64,000 nucleotides of DNA from positions 1-64,000 of the forward strand of contig JAIOZY010000008.1 in the NCBI GenBank assembly GCA_021740385.1. The letters are read 5' to 3'. This document shows, one piece after another, positions 54,833 through 63,826 of the stretch. Each line of letters begins with the position of its first letter. Positions within the stretch are counted from its first letter, which is position 1. This stretch comes from Prolixibacteraceae bacterium. GTDB lineage: Bacteria > Bacteroidota > Bacteroidia > Bacteroidales > Prolixibacteraceae. The notes under the pieces were generated by a model. It made no database searches. It was given only the letters and a program-made list of their open reading frames with translations, and was not told where the DNA came from. The position numbers and the translations under genes are program-made.

Positions 54833-57421
54833 ATGAATTTGAATAATTTTACCATAAAGGGAAGGGATACAATTAACCAGGCTGCACAAATTGCTGCTGC
54901 CAAGGGGCAGCAGGCCATAGAAACAGGTCACATTCTAAAGGCATTACAGGAAATTGCCGATAATGTGTCGAATTTTCTTTTCAATAAATTGGGCATTAAC
55001 GTACAGGCCATGAACCAGGCTTTGGATAAGATCGTTGAAGGTTATACCGTGGTAAGTGGCGGACAGCCCTATTTGTCGACTGCGGCCAATACTGCAATAC
55101 AGCGGGCTGTTAAGTATGGTAGCGAAATGGGCGATAAGTTTATTTCGGTTGAACACATTTTATTGGGCTTGCTGGATGCCGGCGATACGGTTTCGTCACT
55201 GATGAAAGATAGTGGTTTTAGCAAGAAGGAACTAAAAGAAGCCATTGCCGAGTTGCGACAGGGTGCAAAAGTAAACAGCGAAACAGCCGAAGACCAGTTT
55301 AACTCGCTCGAACGGTTTGCGATAAACCTTGTCGATCAGGCCCGCAAAGGAAAGCTTGATCCCGTAATTGGGCGTGATGAAGAGATTCGGAGAATATTGC
55401 AGATTCTTACAAGGCGTACCAAGAACAACCCGGTATTAATTGGTGAACCCGGTACTGGTAAAACAGCCATAGCCGAAGGCCTTGCCCAGCGTATTGCACG
55501 GGGCGATGTGCCTGAAAACCTGAAAACAAAACGGATTTTCTCGCTCGATATGGGCGCTTTGGTTGCCGGGGCCAAATACAAAGGCGAATTTGAAGAACGC
55601 CTGAAATCGGTCGTGAACGAGGTGGTGAAAGCCAATGGGGAAGTCATTTTATTTATTGATGAGATACACACCTTGGTTGGTGCCGGTAAAAGTGAAGGGG
55701 CTATGGATGCAGCCAATATTTTAAAGCCCGCATTAGCCCGTGGCGATTTGCGTGCCATTGGCGCTACCACGCTTAATGAGTACCAAAAGTATTTTGAGAA
55801 GGACAAGGCCCTCGAGCGCCGTTTCCAGATTGTAATGGTTGACGAACCCGACACGTTAAGTTCAATTTCTATATTGCGCGGGCTGAAGGAACGGTATGAA
55901 AACCATCACAAAGTCCGTATTAAAGACGAATCAATTATCGCGTCGGTTGAGCTTTCGCACCGGTACATAACCGAACGTTTTTTACCCGACAAGGCCATTG
56001 ATTTGATGGATGAAGCAGCGTCAAAGCTTCGCCTCGAAATTGATTCACTGCCCGAGGAACTGGATGAAATTGAACGTCGGATAACTCAGCTCGAAATAGA
56101 ACGGGAAGCTATAAAACGCGAAAAGGACAAAGAAAAGCTTAAGGTAATTGAAGAACAGTTGGCAAACCTGCACGAAGAGCGCTCGAAATACCGTGCCGAG
56201 TGGGAAACGGAAAAGCAGTTGATTGACGGAATACAAAAAAACAAAACCGACATTGAAGCTTATAAATACCAGGCCGAGCAGGCCGAACGGGCCGGCGATT
56301 ACGGTAAAGTAGCTGAAATAAGGTATGGGCTGATGAAAAATGCCGAAGCCGAAATTGAACGTTTGCAGGTCGAATTGGAAGAAAAACAAAAGAAACATTC
56401 ACTAATTAAACAAGAGGTTGATGCTGACGATATTGCTGAAATTGTAAGTCGCTGGACAGGTATACCTGTTTCAAAAATGATGGAAAGCGAACGTGAAAAA
56501 TTGCTTCACCTTGACGAAGAGCTCGAAAAAAGGGTGGTAGGACAAAAAGAAGCCATAGCTGCAGTTGCCGATGCTGTGCGGAGAAGCCGTGCAGGCCTTC
56601 AGGACGACAAACGTCCCATTGGTTCGTTTATATTTATGGGTACCACGGGCGTGGGTAAAACCGAACTGGCAAAAGCACTGGCCGAATACCTCTTCGACGA
56701 TGAAAACATGATGACCCGGATCGACATGAGCGAATACCAGGAAAAATTTTCGGTAACACGCCTTATCGGTTCACCTCCGGGTTATGTAGGTTACGACGAA
56801 GGAGGGCAGCTTACCGAAGCTGTACGCCGTAAACCCTACTCGGTTGTGCTTTTCGACGAGATTGAAAAAGCCCATCCCGATGTTTTCAACATTCTTTTAC
56901 AGGTGCTTGACGATGGACGATTAACCGACAACAAAGGACGGGTGGTCAATTTTAAAAATACCATCATCATCATGACTTCGAACATCGGTTCGCAACTGAT
57001 ACGTCAGCTTTACGAAGGCATAAACGAATCGAACCGGTATGAAAAATATGAAAAGGCACGCGAGCAGTTGTTCGATTTATTGAAGCAAACCATCAGGCCC
57101 GAGTTCCTCAACCGGATTGATGATACCATTATGTTCCTTCCCCTGGGGCGGAACGAAATCATTCAAATTGTTCGTTTGCAGTTTGATATGATTGCAAAGC
57201 GACTGCGCACACAGGGTGTTAATGTTGAAATTTCGGACGAGGCTGTCGAATGGATTGCTTCGGTAGGATTTGATCCACATTTTGGAGCCAGGCCCATAAA
57301 ACGTGCTTTTCAGCAACATGTACTTAACACCTTATCGAAAATGATTTTGAGCGGAAAAATTGACAAAACGAAAAAAATAAAATTGACGGTTAAAAATGAT
57401 GAAATGGTTTTTAGACAATAA
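54833..57421 (+). CDS. clpB: ATP-dependent chaperone ClpB
   Basis: An 862-residue hexameric disaggregase working with DnaK. The N domain (1-145) starts [14 protein letters not shown], which fixes the preferred start; GTG at 54812 and ATG at 54824 would add seven or three residues. AAA1 has GEPGTGKT (about 205) and [13 protein letters not shown]. The middle coiled-coil propeller lies at about 400-520, which sets ClpB apart from ClpA and ClpC. AAA2 has [14 protein letters not shown] (about 605). Length and all ATPase motifs are intact. A bidirectional terminator follows. Confidence 0.97.
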   Translation: MNLNNFTIKGRDTINQAAQIAAAKGQQAIETGHILKALQEIADNVSNFLFNKLGINVQAMNQALDKIVEGYTVVSGGQPYLSTAANTAIQRAVKYGSEMGDKFISVEHILLGLLDAGDTVSSLMKDSGFSKKELKEAIAELRQGAKVNSETAEDQFNSLERFAINLVDQARKGKLDPVIGRDEEIRRILQILTRRTKNNPVLIGEPGTGKTAIAEGLAQRIARGDVPENLKTKRIFSLDMGALVAGAKYKGEFEERLKSVVNEVVKANGEVILFIDEIHTLVGAGKSEGAMDAANILKPALARGDLRAIGATTLNEYQKYFEKDKALERRFQIVMVDEPDTLSSISILRGLKERYENHHKVRIKDESIIASVELSHRYITERFLPDKAIDLMDEAASKLRLEIDSLPEELDEIERRITQLEIEREAIKREKDKEKLKVIEEQLANLHEERSKYRAEWETEKQLIDGIQKNKTDIEAYKYQAEQAERAGDYGKVAEIRYGLMKNAEAEIERLQVELEEKQKKHSLIKQEVDADDIAEIVSRWTGIPVSKMMESEREKLLHLDEELEKRVVGQKEAIAAVADAVRRSRAGLQDDKRPIGSFIFMGTTGVGKTELAKALAEYLFDDENMMTRIDMSEYQEKFSVTRLIGSPPGYVGYDEGGQLTEAVRRKPYSVVLFDEIEKAHPDVFNILLQVLDDGRLTDNKGRVVNFKNTIIIMTSNIGSQLIRQLYEGINESNRYEKYEKAREQLFDLLKQTIRPEFLNRIDDTIMFLPLGRNEIIQIVRLQFDMIAKRLRTQGVNVEISDEAVEWIASVGFDPHFGARPIKRAFQQHVLNTLSKMILSGKIDKTKKIKLTVKNDEMVFRQ

Positions 57422-57447
57422 AAAAAGGGGCTTAGCCCCTTTTTTTA
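57421..57447. terminator. Bidirectional terminator between clpB and Hpt gene
   Basis: A-run, GGGGC, TTA loop, GCCCC and T-run: a perfect stem serving both converging genes. Confidence 0.9.
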
Positions 57448-57789
57448 TAAGTTTTCTAATTCTGAATTTAGTTCTTCAACAGCAGCATCACATTGTTCTA
57501 CAAACATCTTGACATAATCGGGGTATGTTTCAATTTCTGCCCCTTCCTCGGTAAGTAGTTGAAGTTTTTTCAGGTTCTTACCTAAATCTTCCATTCCCAC
57601 AATTAATACAGACGATTTTGCTTTATGTGCCTCTTTTCCCAGTTCTGCATAGTTTTTATCGTTCAGGTATTTGTTTAAATTTTCTTTAAACTCATCTACC
57701 TGGCTTAAAAACATTTCAACCATTTCTTTAACAATACTGGGTTCTCCTCCTGTGATTTCTTTCAAATAACTTAAATCTGTGTATGCCAT
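57445..57789 (-). CDS. Hpt domain phosphotransfer protein
   Basis: A 114-residue stand-alone histidine phosphotransfer protein: a four-helix bundle with the phosphorylated His55 in GKEAHKAKSSVLIVG. It would relay phosphate from a hybrid kinase to a response regulator. No such kinase or regulator is adjacent. The window does hold an orphan kinase (5.2-8.5 kb) and an orphan LytTR regulator (31.1 kb), but a link is not shown. Confidence 0.88.
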   Translation of the reverse strand: MAYTDLSYLKEITGGEPSIVKEMVEMFLSQVDEFKENLNKYLNDKNYAELGKEAHKAKSSVLIVGMEDLGKNLKKLQLLTEEGAEIETYPDYVKMFVEQCDAAVEELNSELENL

Positions 57790-57912
57790 GATCTTATTGT
57801 TTTCTTCGGATTACAATTATAACAAAAAATGGTTTTAACTCCTACAAATCACTTTTCTTTTTAATGGTTTTGGTAAATGACTTTTTTCATAATTTGTACA
57901 TTTGTTAACAGG

Positions 57913-57920
57913 TAGATTTG
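57913..57920 (+). promoter_or_regulatory. -7 box of gcvT
   Basis: TAGATTTG matches TAnnTTTG; a second candidate TACATTTG lies at 57897-57904. Either places the transcript start before 57972 and supports that codon. Confidence 0.5.
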
Positions 57921-57971
57921 TGTTTTCATATATCTGTCAAGCTTTTTGGGTTTAATTTTAATTATTTTCAA

Positions 57972-59054
57972 ATGAAACAAACACCGTTTTTATCAATTCA
58001 TAAATCATTAGGCGCTAAAATTTTACTTTTTGCCGGGTACGATATGCCCATTGAATATTCGGGAATTAAAGACGAACACATGGCTGTAAGAAACAGTGTT
58101 GGGGTGTTCGATGTGTCGCACATGGGTGAGATATGGGTAAAAGGCCCCGAAGCGTTGGCTTTTATTCAAAAAGTTACATCGAACGATGCTTCGAAACTGG
58201 AACCGGGACAGGCACAGTATTCGTGTTTTCCAAACGGAAAAGGTGGGATTGTTGACGATTTGCTGGTTTATAATTTCGAACCGGAAAAATACATGTTGGT
58301 TGTAAATGCTGCGAATATTGAAAAAGACTGGAACTGGCTGGTGTCGCAAAACAGTATGGGAGCAGTGCTCGAAAATGCTTCCGACCGAATTGCCCAACTC
58401 GCAATACAGGGACCAAAGGCTGTAGATGCCCTGCAGAAAATCACATCTGTTAACCTTGCTGAAATTAAATATTACACCTTTGTTGTTGGCGATATTGCCG
58501 GCATTGATGATGTGATTATATCGGCAACCGGCTATACCGGAGCAGGTGGTTTCGAATTTTATTTTTATAACGAACATGCACCAACAATATGGGAAGCTGT
58601 TTTTCAGGCAGGCAAAGAATTCGGAATTAAACCCGCGGGCCTGGGTGCTCGTGATACCCTGCGGCTTGAAATGGGGTTTTGCCTCTATGGTAACGACATT
58701 GACGATACTACATCACCCGTTGAAGCCGGTTTGGGGTGGATTACCAAATTTACACCCGGAAAAAATTTTATCGACAAAGATTATTTTTTGAAGCAAAAGG
58801 AAGACGGTGTTACGAGGCGTTTGCGCGGTTTTAAAATGATTGACAGGGGCATACCCCGACATGGTTATCAAATAACCGATGCCGAAGGAAACGAAATTGG
58901 CATTGTGACTTCAGGGTCGGTTTCGCCCGTGTTGGGCATTGGCATTGGTATGGGCTATGTTAAAAAAGAAAATTCTGCAATGGGGTCACAAATATATATA
59001 TCGGTAAGAAATAAAAAACTCAAGGCCGAAATTGTAAAAATGCCATTTGTTTAA
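57972..59054 (+). CDS. gcvT: Glycine cleavage system aminomethyltransferase (T protein)
   Basis: A 360-residue T protein that takes the aminomethyl group from lipoylated H protein to tetrahydrofolate, releasing ammonia. The start [16 protein letters not shown] is typical, and [13 protein letters not shown], the conserved [10 protein letters not shown] and the late [17 protein letters not shown] are present. The longer reading from 57918 adds 18 residues unlike the family. A TAGATTTG box at 57913-57920 gives a 45-base leader and supports this start. gcvH and gcvP are not in the window. Confidence 0.96.
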   Translation: MKQTPFLSIHKSLGAKILLFAGYDMPIEYSGIKDEHMAVRNSVGVFDVSHMGEIWVKGPEALAFIQKVTSNDASKLEPGQAQYSCFPNGKGGIVDDLLVYNFEPEKYMLVVNAANIEKDWNWLVSQNSMGAVLENASDRIAQLAIQGPKAVDALQKITSVNLAEIKYYTFVVGDIAGIDDVIISATGYTGAGGFEFYFYNEHAPTIWEAVFQAGKEFGIKPAGLGARDTLRLEMGFCLYGNDIDDTTSPVEAGLGWITKFTPGKNFIDKDYFLKQKEDGVTRRLRGFKMIDRGIPRHGYQITDAEGNEIGIVTSGSVSPVLGIGIGMGYVKKENSAMGSQIYISVRNKKLKAEIVKMPFV

Positions 59055-59088
59055 TTTGATAAGATACTTTACTAACCTTAATTATTTT

Positions 59089-59122
59089 TGGGTGCCTTCA
59101 TAAATGGGGCGCCCATTTTTTG
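59089..59122 (+). terminator. Terminator of gcvT
   Basis: GGGTGCC and GGCGCCC arms (one wobble pair) followed by ATTTTTTG and more Ts. Confidence 0.8.
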
Positions 59123-59652
59123 TTTTTTAACCACTAAATTAAGTTAGGAACCGGTAATTTCTTTTTTTTTCAGCTTAAATTATATCTTTACACCTGCAAA
59201 CTAACATCGAAACCGGATGATTTTTTTTCAAAATAAAATGTCGATAAAATTCAATAACAATCGTTGTTTTGTTAAATTGTTTTGTTTGTCATTTTTCTTT
59301 TCTCCTTTTCACCCTATTGTTAGATCCCTGCTTTTGCAAGCACTTTTTTCAAACCACCTTGGCCCGGTGCAAATGGGCTGGTTCACCTCTTCGTATAGTT
59401 CATGCCGATCTTGGATCGGTTAGCAGTTTACAAATATTGATGCCTGTCATGCAGCATGGCCGGCTTCAATCCAATTCTTAATTTTTCTCGTCGTTTTTCG
59501 ATATCATTATTCTGATAATAAATAATTTAATTAATAAAACAAAAAAATGAGAATTCCCGGTCAAAATTGATTTTTCTCACCTGTTATTCAGGCAGCATCT
59601 TTAAATTTGATCGTGGGATTTTCAGGTTTTTTTGAAATTCAAAACTTAAAAA
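59123..59652. other. Unexplained stretch between gcvT and serC
   Basis: TATCTTTA at 59183-59190 resembles a -7 box and is followed by a 61- to 69-codon frame (59217 or 59238 to 59423) whose start, MSIKFNNNRCFVKLFCLSFF, looks like a signal peptide. The rest has no recognisable fold, and a second frame overlaps it to 59481. This may be the remnant of an exported protein gene or chance. The serC promoter lies at the right end. Confidence 0.35.
59602..59609 (+). promoter_or_regulatory. -7 box of serC
   Basis: TAAATTTG matches TAnnTTTG, about 45 bases before the serC start; no clear -33 element. Confidence 0.5.
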
Positions 59653-60732
59653 ATGAATACAATGAAAAAGCACAATTTTTACGCCGGACCATCGATTTTA
59701 TCCGAGTTCACCAAAGAGGAAACAGCTAAAGCTGTTATGGATTTTGCCGGAACAGGTTTGTCGGTTATGGAAGTTTCGCACCGTAGTGCCGAATTTCAGG
59801 CAGTTGTTGATGAAACCATTGCCCTGGTTAAAGAATTACTTGAAGTTCCCGATGGATATTCTGTAATGTTGCTACAGGGAGGTGCCAGCACACAATTTTA
59901 CCTGGCCCCGCTTAACCTGATGAAGAAAAAAGCAGCCTATCTGAATACCGGTTCATGGGCAAGCAAGGCTATTAAAGAAGCCAAACTGGTAGGCGAAGTG
60001 GTTGAAGTAGCCTCATCGAAAGACAAAAATTTCAATTACATACCTAAAGGTTATAAAGTGCCCGATGATGTTGATTATTTACACATTACAACCAATAATA
60101 CCATTTACGGTACCGAAATAAAAACAGACCCCGATGTAAATGTGCCTTTGGTTGCCGATATGTCGAGCGATATTTTCAGCAGGCCAATCGATATTTCAAA
60201 ATATGATCTCATTTATGCCGGTGCGCAAAAAAACCTGGCACCAGCAGGTCTCACGCTTGCCATTGTACGCGATGATGCGCTGGGTAAAACCGGCCGTGAA
60301 CTGCCTACCATGCTGAATTATCAAACGCATGTCGACAAAGGTTCGATGTTTAACACCCCGCCTTGCCTTGCCATTTATGCCGCGCTGCAAACCCTTAAAT
60401 GGTACAAACAAAAAGGTGGTATTGCTGCCATGCATAAAATTAATAATGAAAAAGCAAAATTATTATACGACGAGCTGGACCGCAACAAAATGTTTAAGGC
60501 TGTTGTACCCGATCCCGAAGACCGTTCCATTATGAACATTTGCTTCGTGATGGAAGAAGCCTATGCCGATAAAGATGCCGATTTCCTCGCTTTGGCGAAA
60601 GAAAAAGGGCTTGTTGGTATTAAAGGGCACCGGTCGGTTGGCGGTTTCAGGGCTTCAACCTACAATGCGTTGCCCATCGAAAGCGTTCAGGCCCTCGTCG
60701 ATGCGATGAAAGAATTCGAATCGAAATATTAA
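59653..60732 (+). CDS. serC: Phosphoserine aminotransferase
   Basis: A 359-residue PLP enzyme that makes phosphoserine from 3-phosphohydroxypyruvate and glutamate. It begins [14 protein letters not shown], and has [17 protein letters not shown], the PLP lysine in [12 protein letters not shown] and the C-terminal [18 protein letters not shown]. An ATG at 59662 is an equally good start. It is the first gene of the serC-serA-DUF1015 run. Confidence 0.97.
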   Translation: MNTMKKHNFYAGPSILSEFTKEETAKAVMDFAGTGLSVMEVSHRSAEFQAVVDETIALVKELLEVPDGYSVMLLQGGASTQFYLAPLNLMKKKAAYLNTGSWASKAIKEAKLVGEVVEVASSKDKNFNYIPKGYKVPDDVDYLHITTNNTIYGTEIKTDPDVNVPLVADMSSDIFSRPIDISKYDLIYAGAQKNLAPAGLTLAIVRDDALGKTGRELPTMLNYQTHVDKGSMFNTPPCLAIYAALQTLKWYKQKGGIAAMHKINNEKAKLLYDELDRNKMFKAVVPDPEDRSIMNICFVMEEAYADKDADFLALAKEKGLVGIKGHRSVGGFRASTYNALPIESVQALVDAMKEFESKY

Positions 60733-60751
60733 CTTAAAAAATTCCAAATTC

Positions 60752-60803
60752 AAAAAACCAAATTCCAAACCTTACAAATAATGATTTGGAATTTGGTTTT
60801 TTT
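60752..60803 (+). terminator. Perfect long hairpin between serC and serA
   Basis: Eighteen-base perfect arms (AAAAAACCAAATTCCAAA and its complement) around a 15-base loop, followed by Ts. It may end or attenuate serC transcripts. Confidence 0.6.
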
Positions 60804-60834
60804 AGGTTTTGCGGATTTTGTAAAAAGGGTAGTT

Positions 60835-61758
60835 ATGACAAAAGTATTGATTGCAACCGAAAAACCTTTTGCCGAAAAGGCTGTATCGCTTATTGAAAAC
60901 GTTTTTTCAGAAGCCGGATTTGAATACGGGTTCCTTGAAAGGTATACCGATCGGAACCAGTTTCTCGAAGCACTAAAAACACCCGATGCAGTTATTGTTC
61001 GGAGCGACATTGTCGACAAAAAAGTGTTGAATATAGCTCAAAATCTGAAGCTTATTGTGCGGGCCGGTGCCGGGTACGATAATGTGGATGTTGATGCTGC
61101 CGCTAAAAAAGGTGTGGTTGTGATGAATACCCCCGGTCAAAACTCAAATGCCGTTGCCGAACTGGCAATCGGGTTGGCAATATACGGCTTGCGGAATATG
61201 TTTACCGGTGCTTCGGGCGGCGAACTCAAGGGAAGGACTTTGGGGCTTCATGGCTATGGACATGTAGCCCGTAACGTGAAACGCATTGCCGAAGGTTTTG
61301 GGATGAACATTGCCGTTTTTACGCGTTACAGCCGTAAAAGGGCCGAATCGGAAGGATTGTTCGTAACCGATTCGCTCGAGGAACTGTATGCCATTTCCGA
61401 CGTGGTTTCCATTCATGTGCCGGCACGTGGCGAGCATCTGAAATCGGTAAGCTTCGAAGTTTTGAAGCATTTAAAAGAGAATGCCCTGCTGATTAATACT
61501 GCCCGAAAAGAAGTCATTAATGAAGACGAGCTGATACATTTTTTGCGCTTCCGCCCCGATGTGAAATACCTCGCTGATATTGCGCCCGATAAAGCCCATG
61601 AGTTTGAAAAGCATTTCAAAGGGCGTTATTTCTTTACCCCAAAAAAAATTGGAGCACAAACGGCCGAGGCTAATATCAATGCCGGTGTGGCCGCAGCGAG
61701 ACAAATTGTTGCTTTCTTTAAAGATGGCGATACCACTTTTCAGGTCAATAAGGCTTAA
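60835..61758 (+). CDS. serA: D-3-phosphoglycerate dehydrogenase, short lysine type
   Basis: A 307-residue NAD-dependent enzyme for the first step of serine synthesis. It has RAGAGYDNVDVDAA, the Rossmann motif LGLHGYGHVARNV (about 142) and IHVPARGEH. The usual catalytic His in TPHIGA is replaced by Lys (FFTPKKIGAQTAEAN, about 277), which is the known lysine-type PGDH of some Bacteroidota and protists, without ACT or ASB regulatory domains. The start at 60835 is the family N-terminus (TKVLIATEKPFAEKAV); an earlier ATG at 60781 lies inside the hairpin. It is followed by a DUF1015 gene. Confidence 0.95.
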   Translation: MTKVLIATEKPFAEKAVSLIENVFSEAGFEYGFLERYTDRNQFLEALKTPDAVIVRSDIVDKKVLNIAQNLKLIVRAGAGYDNVDVDAAAKKGVVVMNTPGQNSNAVAELAIGLAIYGLRNMFTGASGGELKGRTLGLHGYGHVARNVKRIAEGFGMNIAVFTRYSRKRAESEGLFVTDSLEELYAISDVVSIHVPARGEHLKSVSFEVLKHLKENALLINTARKEVINEDELIHFLRFRPDVKYLADIAPDKAHEFEKHFKGRYFFTPKKIGAQTAEANINAGVAAARQIVAFFKDGDTTFQVNKA

Positions 61759-61761
61759 AAA

Positions 61762-61803
61762 GTCGGAAGTCGGAATTCGGAAGTTGGAAGTTGGAAGTTG
61801 GAA
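61762..61803. repeat. Tandem heptamer repeat
   Basis: Six copies of (G/T)T(C/T)GGAA in a row, followed by two copies of (T/C)AATGAC at 61814-61827. It fills the gap between serA and the DUF1015 gene. Confidence 0.85.
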
Positions 61804-61896
61804 GATCGATGATTAATGACCAATGACTACTTAAAAATTAGTTGTTACGAAAAACATCCTGCTTTGAGTGGGGTGCAAAATAAAAAATTGAATAAG

Positions 61897-63147
61897 ATGG
61901 CTGTAATAAAACCATTCAAAGGGGTAAGGCCTCCCCGTGAACTGGCCGCAAAAGTGGCATCGAGGCCATACGACGTGTTAAATTCGGAAGAAGCAAGGCA
62001 GGAAGCTGCCGGAAACCAATATTCGCTGCTTCGGATAATTAAAGCCGAAATAGAATTCCCTCCCGGTACCGATGAGCATTCAACGGAAGTATACGTCAAA
62101 GCCGTGGAAAATTTTAAACATTTCCAGGAAAAAGGCTGGCTGGTGCAGGATAAGAAAGATTGCCTTTACGTGTATGCCCAAACCATGAACGGGCGCACTC
62201 AGTATGGGCTGGTGGCTGCTGCTGCTGTCGATGATTACCTGAACGGGGTGATAAAAAAGCACGAGCTTACGCGCGCCGAAAAAGAGGAAGACCGGATGAA
62301 ACATGTGCGCAACACCAATGCCAATGTTGAACCCGTATTCTTTGCATACCCGGCTCATGATGAGATTGACAAAATCATCAGTTTAGTTGTCGATTCAAAA
62401 AAACCTGAATACGATTTTGTTGCTTCCGATGGATTTGGCCATCACTTTTGGGTGATTGACGAAAAAGAAACAATTGAGAAGCTCGTATCCATTTTCAGGA
62501 ATGAAATACCGGCTACTTATGTGGCCGACGGTCATCACCGCACAGCTGCTGCTGCTTTAGTTGGTGCCGAAAAACGGAAACAAAACCCCGATTACACCGG
62601 CGAAGAAGAGTTTAATTATTTTTTGGCTGTTCATTTTCCAGATAATCAGTTGCAGATTATCGACTACAACCGCGTTGTTAAAGACCTTAACGGCTTGTCT
62701 CCTTTGGAAATGATTGAAAAGCTGGACGAGGATTTTACAGTTGAAAAAATGGGAGCCGATATCTATAAGCCCGATCAGTTACACACGTTCAGTATGTATC
62801 TGGAAGGGGAGTGGTACAAACTTACAGCCCGCGAAGGCCGTTACAACGACAACGACCCCATTGGCGTGCTTGATGTAACTATTTTGTCCAATCTCGTGCT
62901 GGATAAAATATTGGGCATAAAAGACCTGCGTACCGACAAGCGCATTGATTTTGTTGGTGGCATCCGCGGGCTTGGCGAACTTTCAAAACGTGTCGACAGC
63001 GGCGAAATGGCAGTTGCCTTTGCCCTGTATCCCGTCTCGATGAAACAGTTGATCGACATAGCCGACAGCGGCAACATCATGCCGCCCAAAACCACCTGGT
63101 TCGAACCAAAGTTGCGTTCAGGGCTGGTGATCCATAAGCTTGATTAG
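61897..63147 (+). CDS. DUF1015 family protein
   Basis: A 416-residue cytosolic protein of DUF1015, beginning MAVIKPFKGVRPPRELA (17 residues shown). Signatures are RPYDVLNSEEAR, RAEKEEDRMKH, and YVADGHHRTAAAA at about 210-222. The DGHHR motif also occurs in the ParB/sulfiredoxin fold, which includes the free-serine kinases SerK and SbnI. The family regularly neighbours serA and serC, as here, but its function is unknown to me. A phosphoserine-related role is a hypothesis. A reading from 61816 would add 27 residues across the heptamer repeat and is unlikely. Confidence 0.9.
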   Translation: MAVIKPFKGVRPPRELAAKVASRPYDVLNSEEARQEAAGNQYSLLRIIKAEIEFPPGTDEHSTEVYVKAVENFKHFQEKGWLVQDKKDCLYVYAQTMNGRTQYGLVAAAAVDDYLNGVIKKHELTRAEKEEDRMKHVRNTNANVEPVFFAYPAHDEIDKIISLVVDSKKPEYDFVASDGFGHHFWVIDEKETIEKLVSIFRNEIPATYVADGHHRTAAAALVGAEKRKQNPDYTGEEEFNYFLAVHFPDNQLQIIDYNRVVKDLNGLSPLEMIEKLDEDFTVEKMGADIYKPDQLHTFSMYLEGEWYKLTAREGRYNDNDPIGVLDVTILSNLVLDKILGIKDLRTDKRIDFVGGIRGLGELSKRVDSGEMAVAFALYPVSMKQLIDIADSGNIMPPKTTWFEPKLRSGLVIHKLD

Positions 63148-63204
63148 GGAAAGGCGATTTTATGGAGTTTCCTATGTGTTTTATCTAATTCTTGTATAGT
63201 ATCG

Positions 63205-63283
63205 GAACGCGGATGATACTGATTAACGTGATTTTCGCAGAATTTATTTGTGATTAATCGCTTGATCTGTGTCATCAGCGTTC
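63205..63283. repeat. Imperfect palindromic intergenic repeat overlapping a gene end
   Basis: Arms of 22 bases at 63205-63226 and 63262-63283 share GAACGCxGATGAxACxGATxAA in opposite orientation (18 of 22 bases agree). The element resembles the GCGGATGA...GATCTGCGT class seen in many bacterial intergenic regions. Its right arm encodes the last dozen codons and contributes to the stop of the DUF454 gene. Confidence 0.7.
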
Positions 63284-63651
63284 AATTTTGCAGTTTTCAC
63301 AATAAAACCCATTACAACGGTGCCAATAAATCCAACAATCAGCACGATTACTTTTACCTGTTGGGTTTTTAGCAGCAGGAATACGGACAAGAGAATCATG
63401 GCCCACATGAGCACCAGGGCATAAATTTTTTGACTGATCGTCATCCCTTTTCTTTTACGGAAATTCCGGATGTATTTCCCCAGGTATTTGTTCGAAATTA
63501 ACCATTCATATAACCTGGGCGAACTCCTGACATACAGCATTGCCGTGAGCAACAAAAACGGGGTTGTGGGCAAACCGGGAATAAAAATTCCCAGGATTCC
63601 AAGCCCCAACGACAAGGTACCGAGTATGATCAGGATATATTTTAATATCAT
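63244..63651 (-). CDS. DUF454 (YbaN-like) membrane protein
   Basis: A 135-residue inner-membrane protein with about three helices: ILGTLSLGLGILGIFIPGLP (residues 9-28), a second near ALVLMWAMILLSVFLLL and a third near VIVLIVGFIGTVVMGFIV. The motif LPTTPFLLLTA is the family mark. Its function is unknown. The final residues NADDTDQAINHK are encoded by the arm of a palindromic repeat, so the gene's natural end was probably replaced. Confidence 0.88.
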   Translation of the reverse strand: MILKYILIILGTLSLGLGILGIFIPGLPTTPFLLLTAMLYVRSSPRLYEWLISNKYLGKYIRNFRKRKGMTISQKIYALVLMWAMILLSVFLLLKTQQVKVIVLIVGFIGTVVMGFIVKTAKLNADDTDQAINHK

Positions 63652-63826
63652 TGTAAAGGCAATATGTTGGCGGCAAAAATAGAAAACAAAAACCTGTTTT
63701 GTTGTAATAATTGGTAATATTGTACGAAACCGTTATTTTCATACGATTAAACTGTTTGTCATAAGGTATCGTATGGAACTCGCCCCGATAATTCGGGGTT
63801 CGTTTCATCTGTTTAAAAAAATATTC
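63652..63826. promoter_or_regulatory. Divergent intergenic region before AsmA-like gene
   Basis: Contains a small CCCCGA/TCGGGG hairpin near 63783-63798, close to the start of the next gene. No full -7 box is clear. Confidence 0.3.

Noticed and set aside
61762-61827. Heptamer tandem units as a CRISPR array
   Set aside because: Units are contiguous and 7 bases long, with no spacers and no cas genes.
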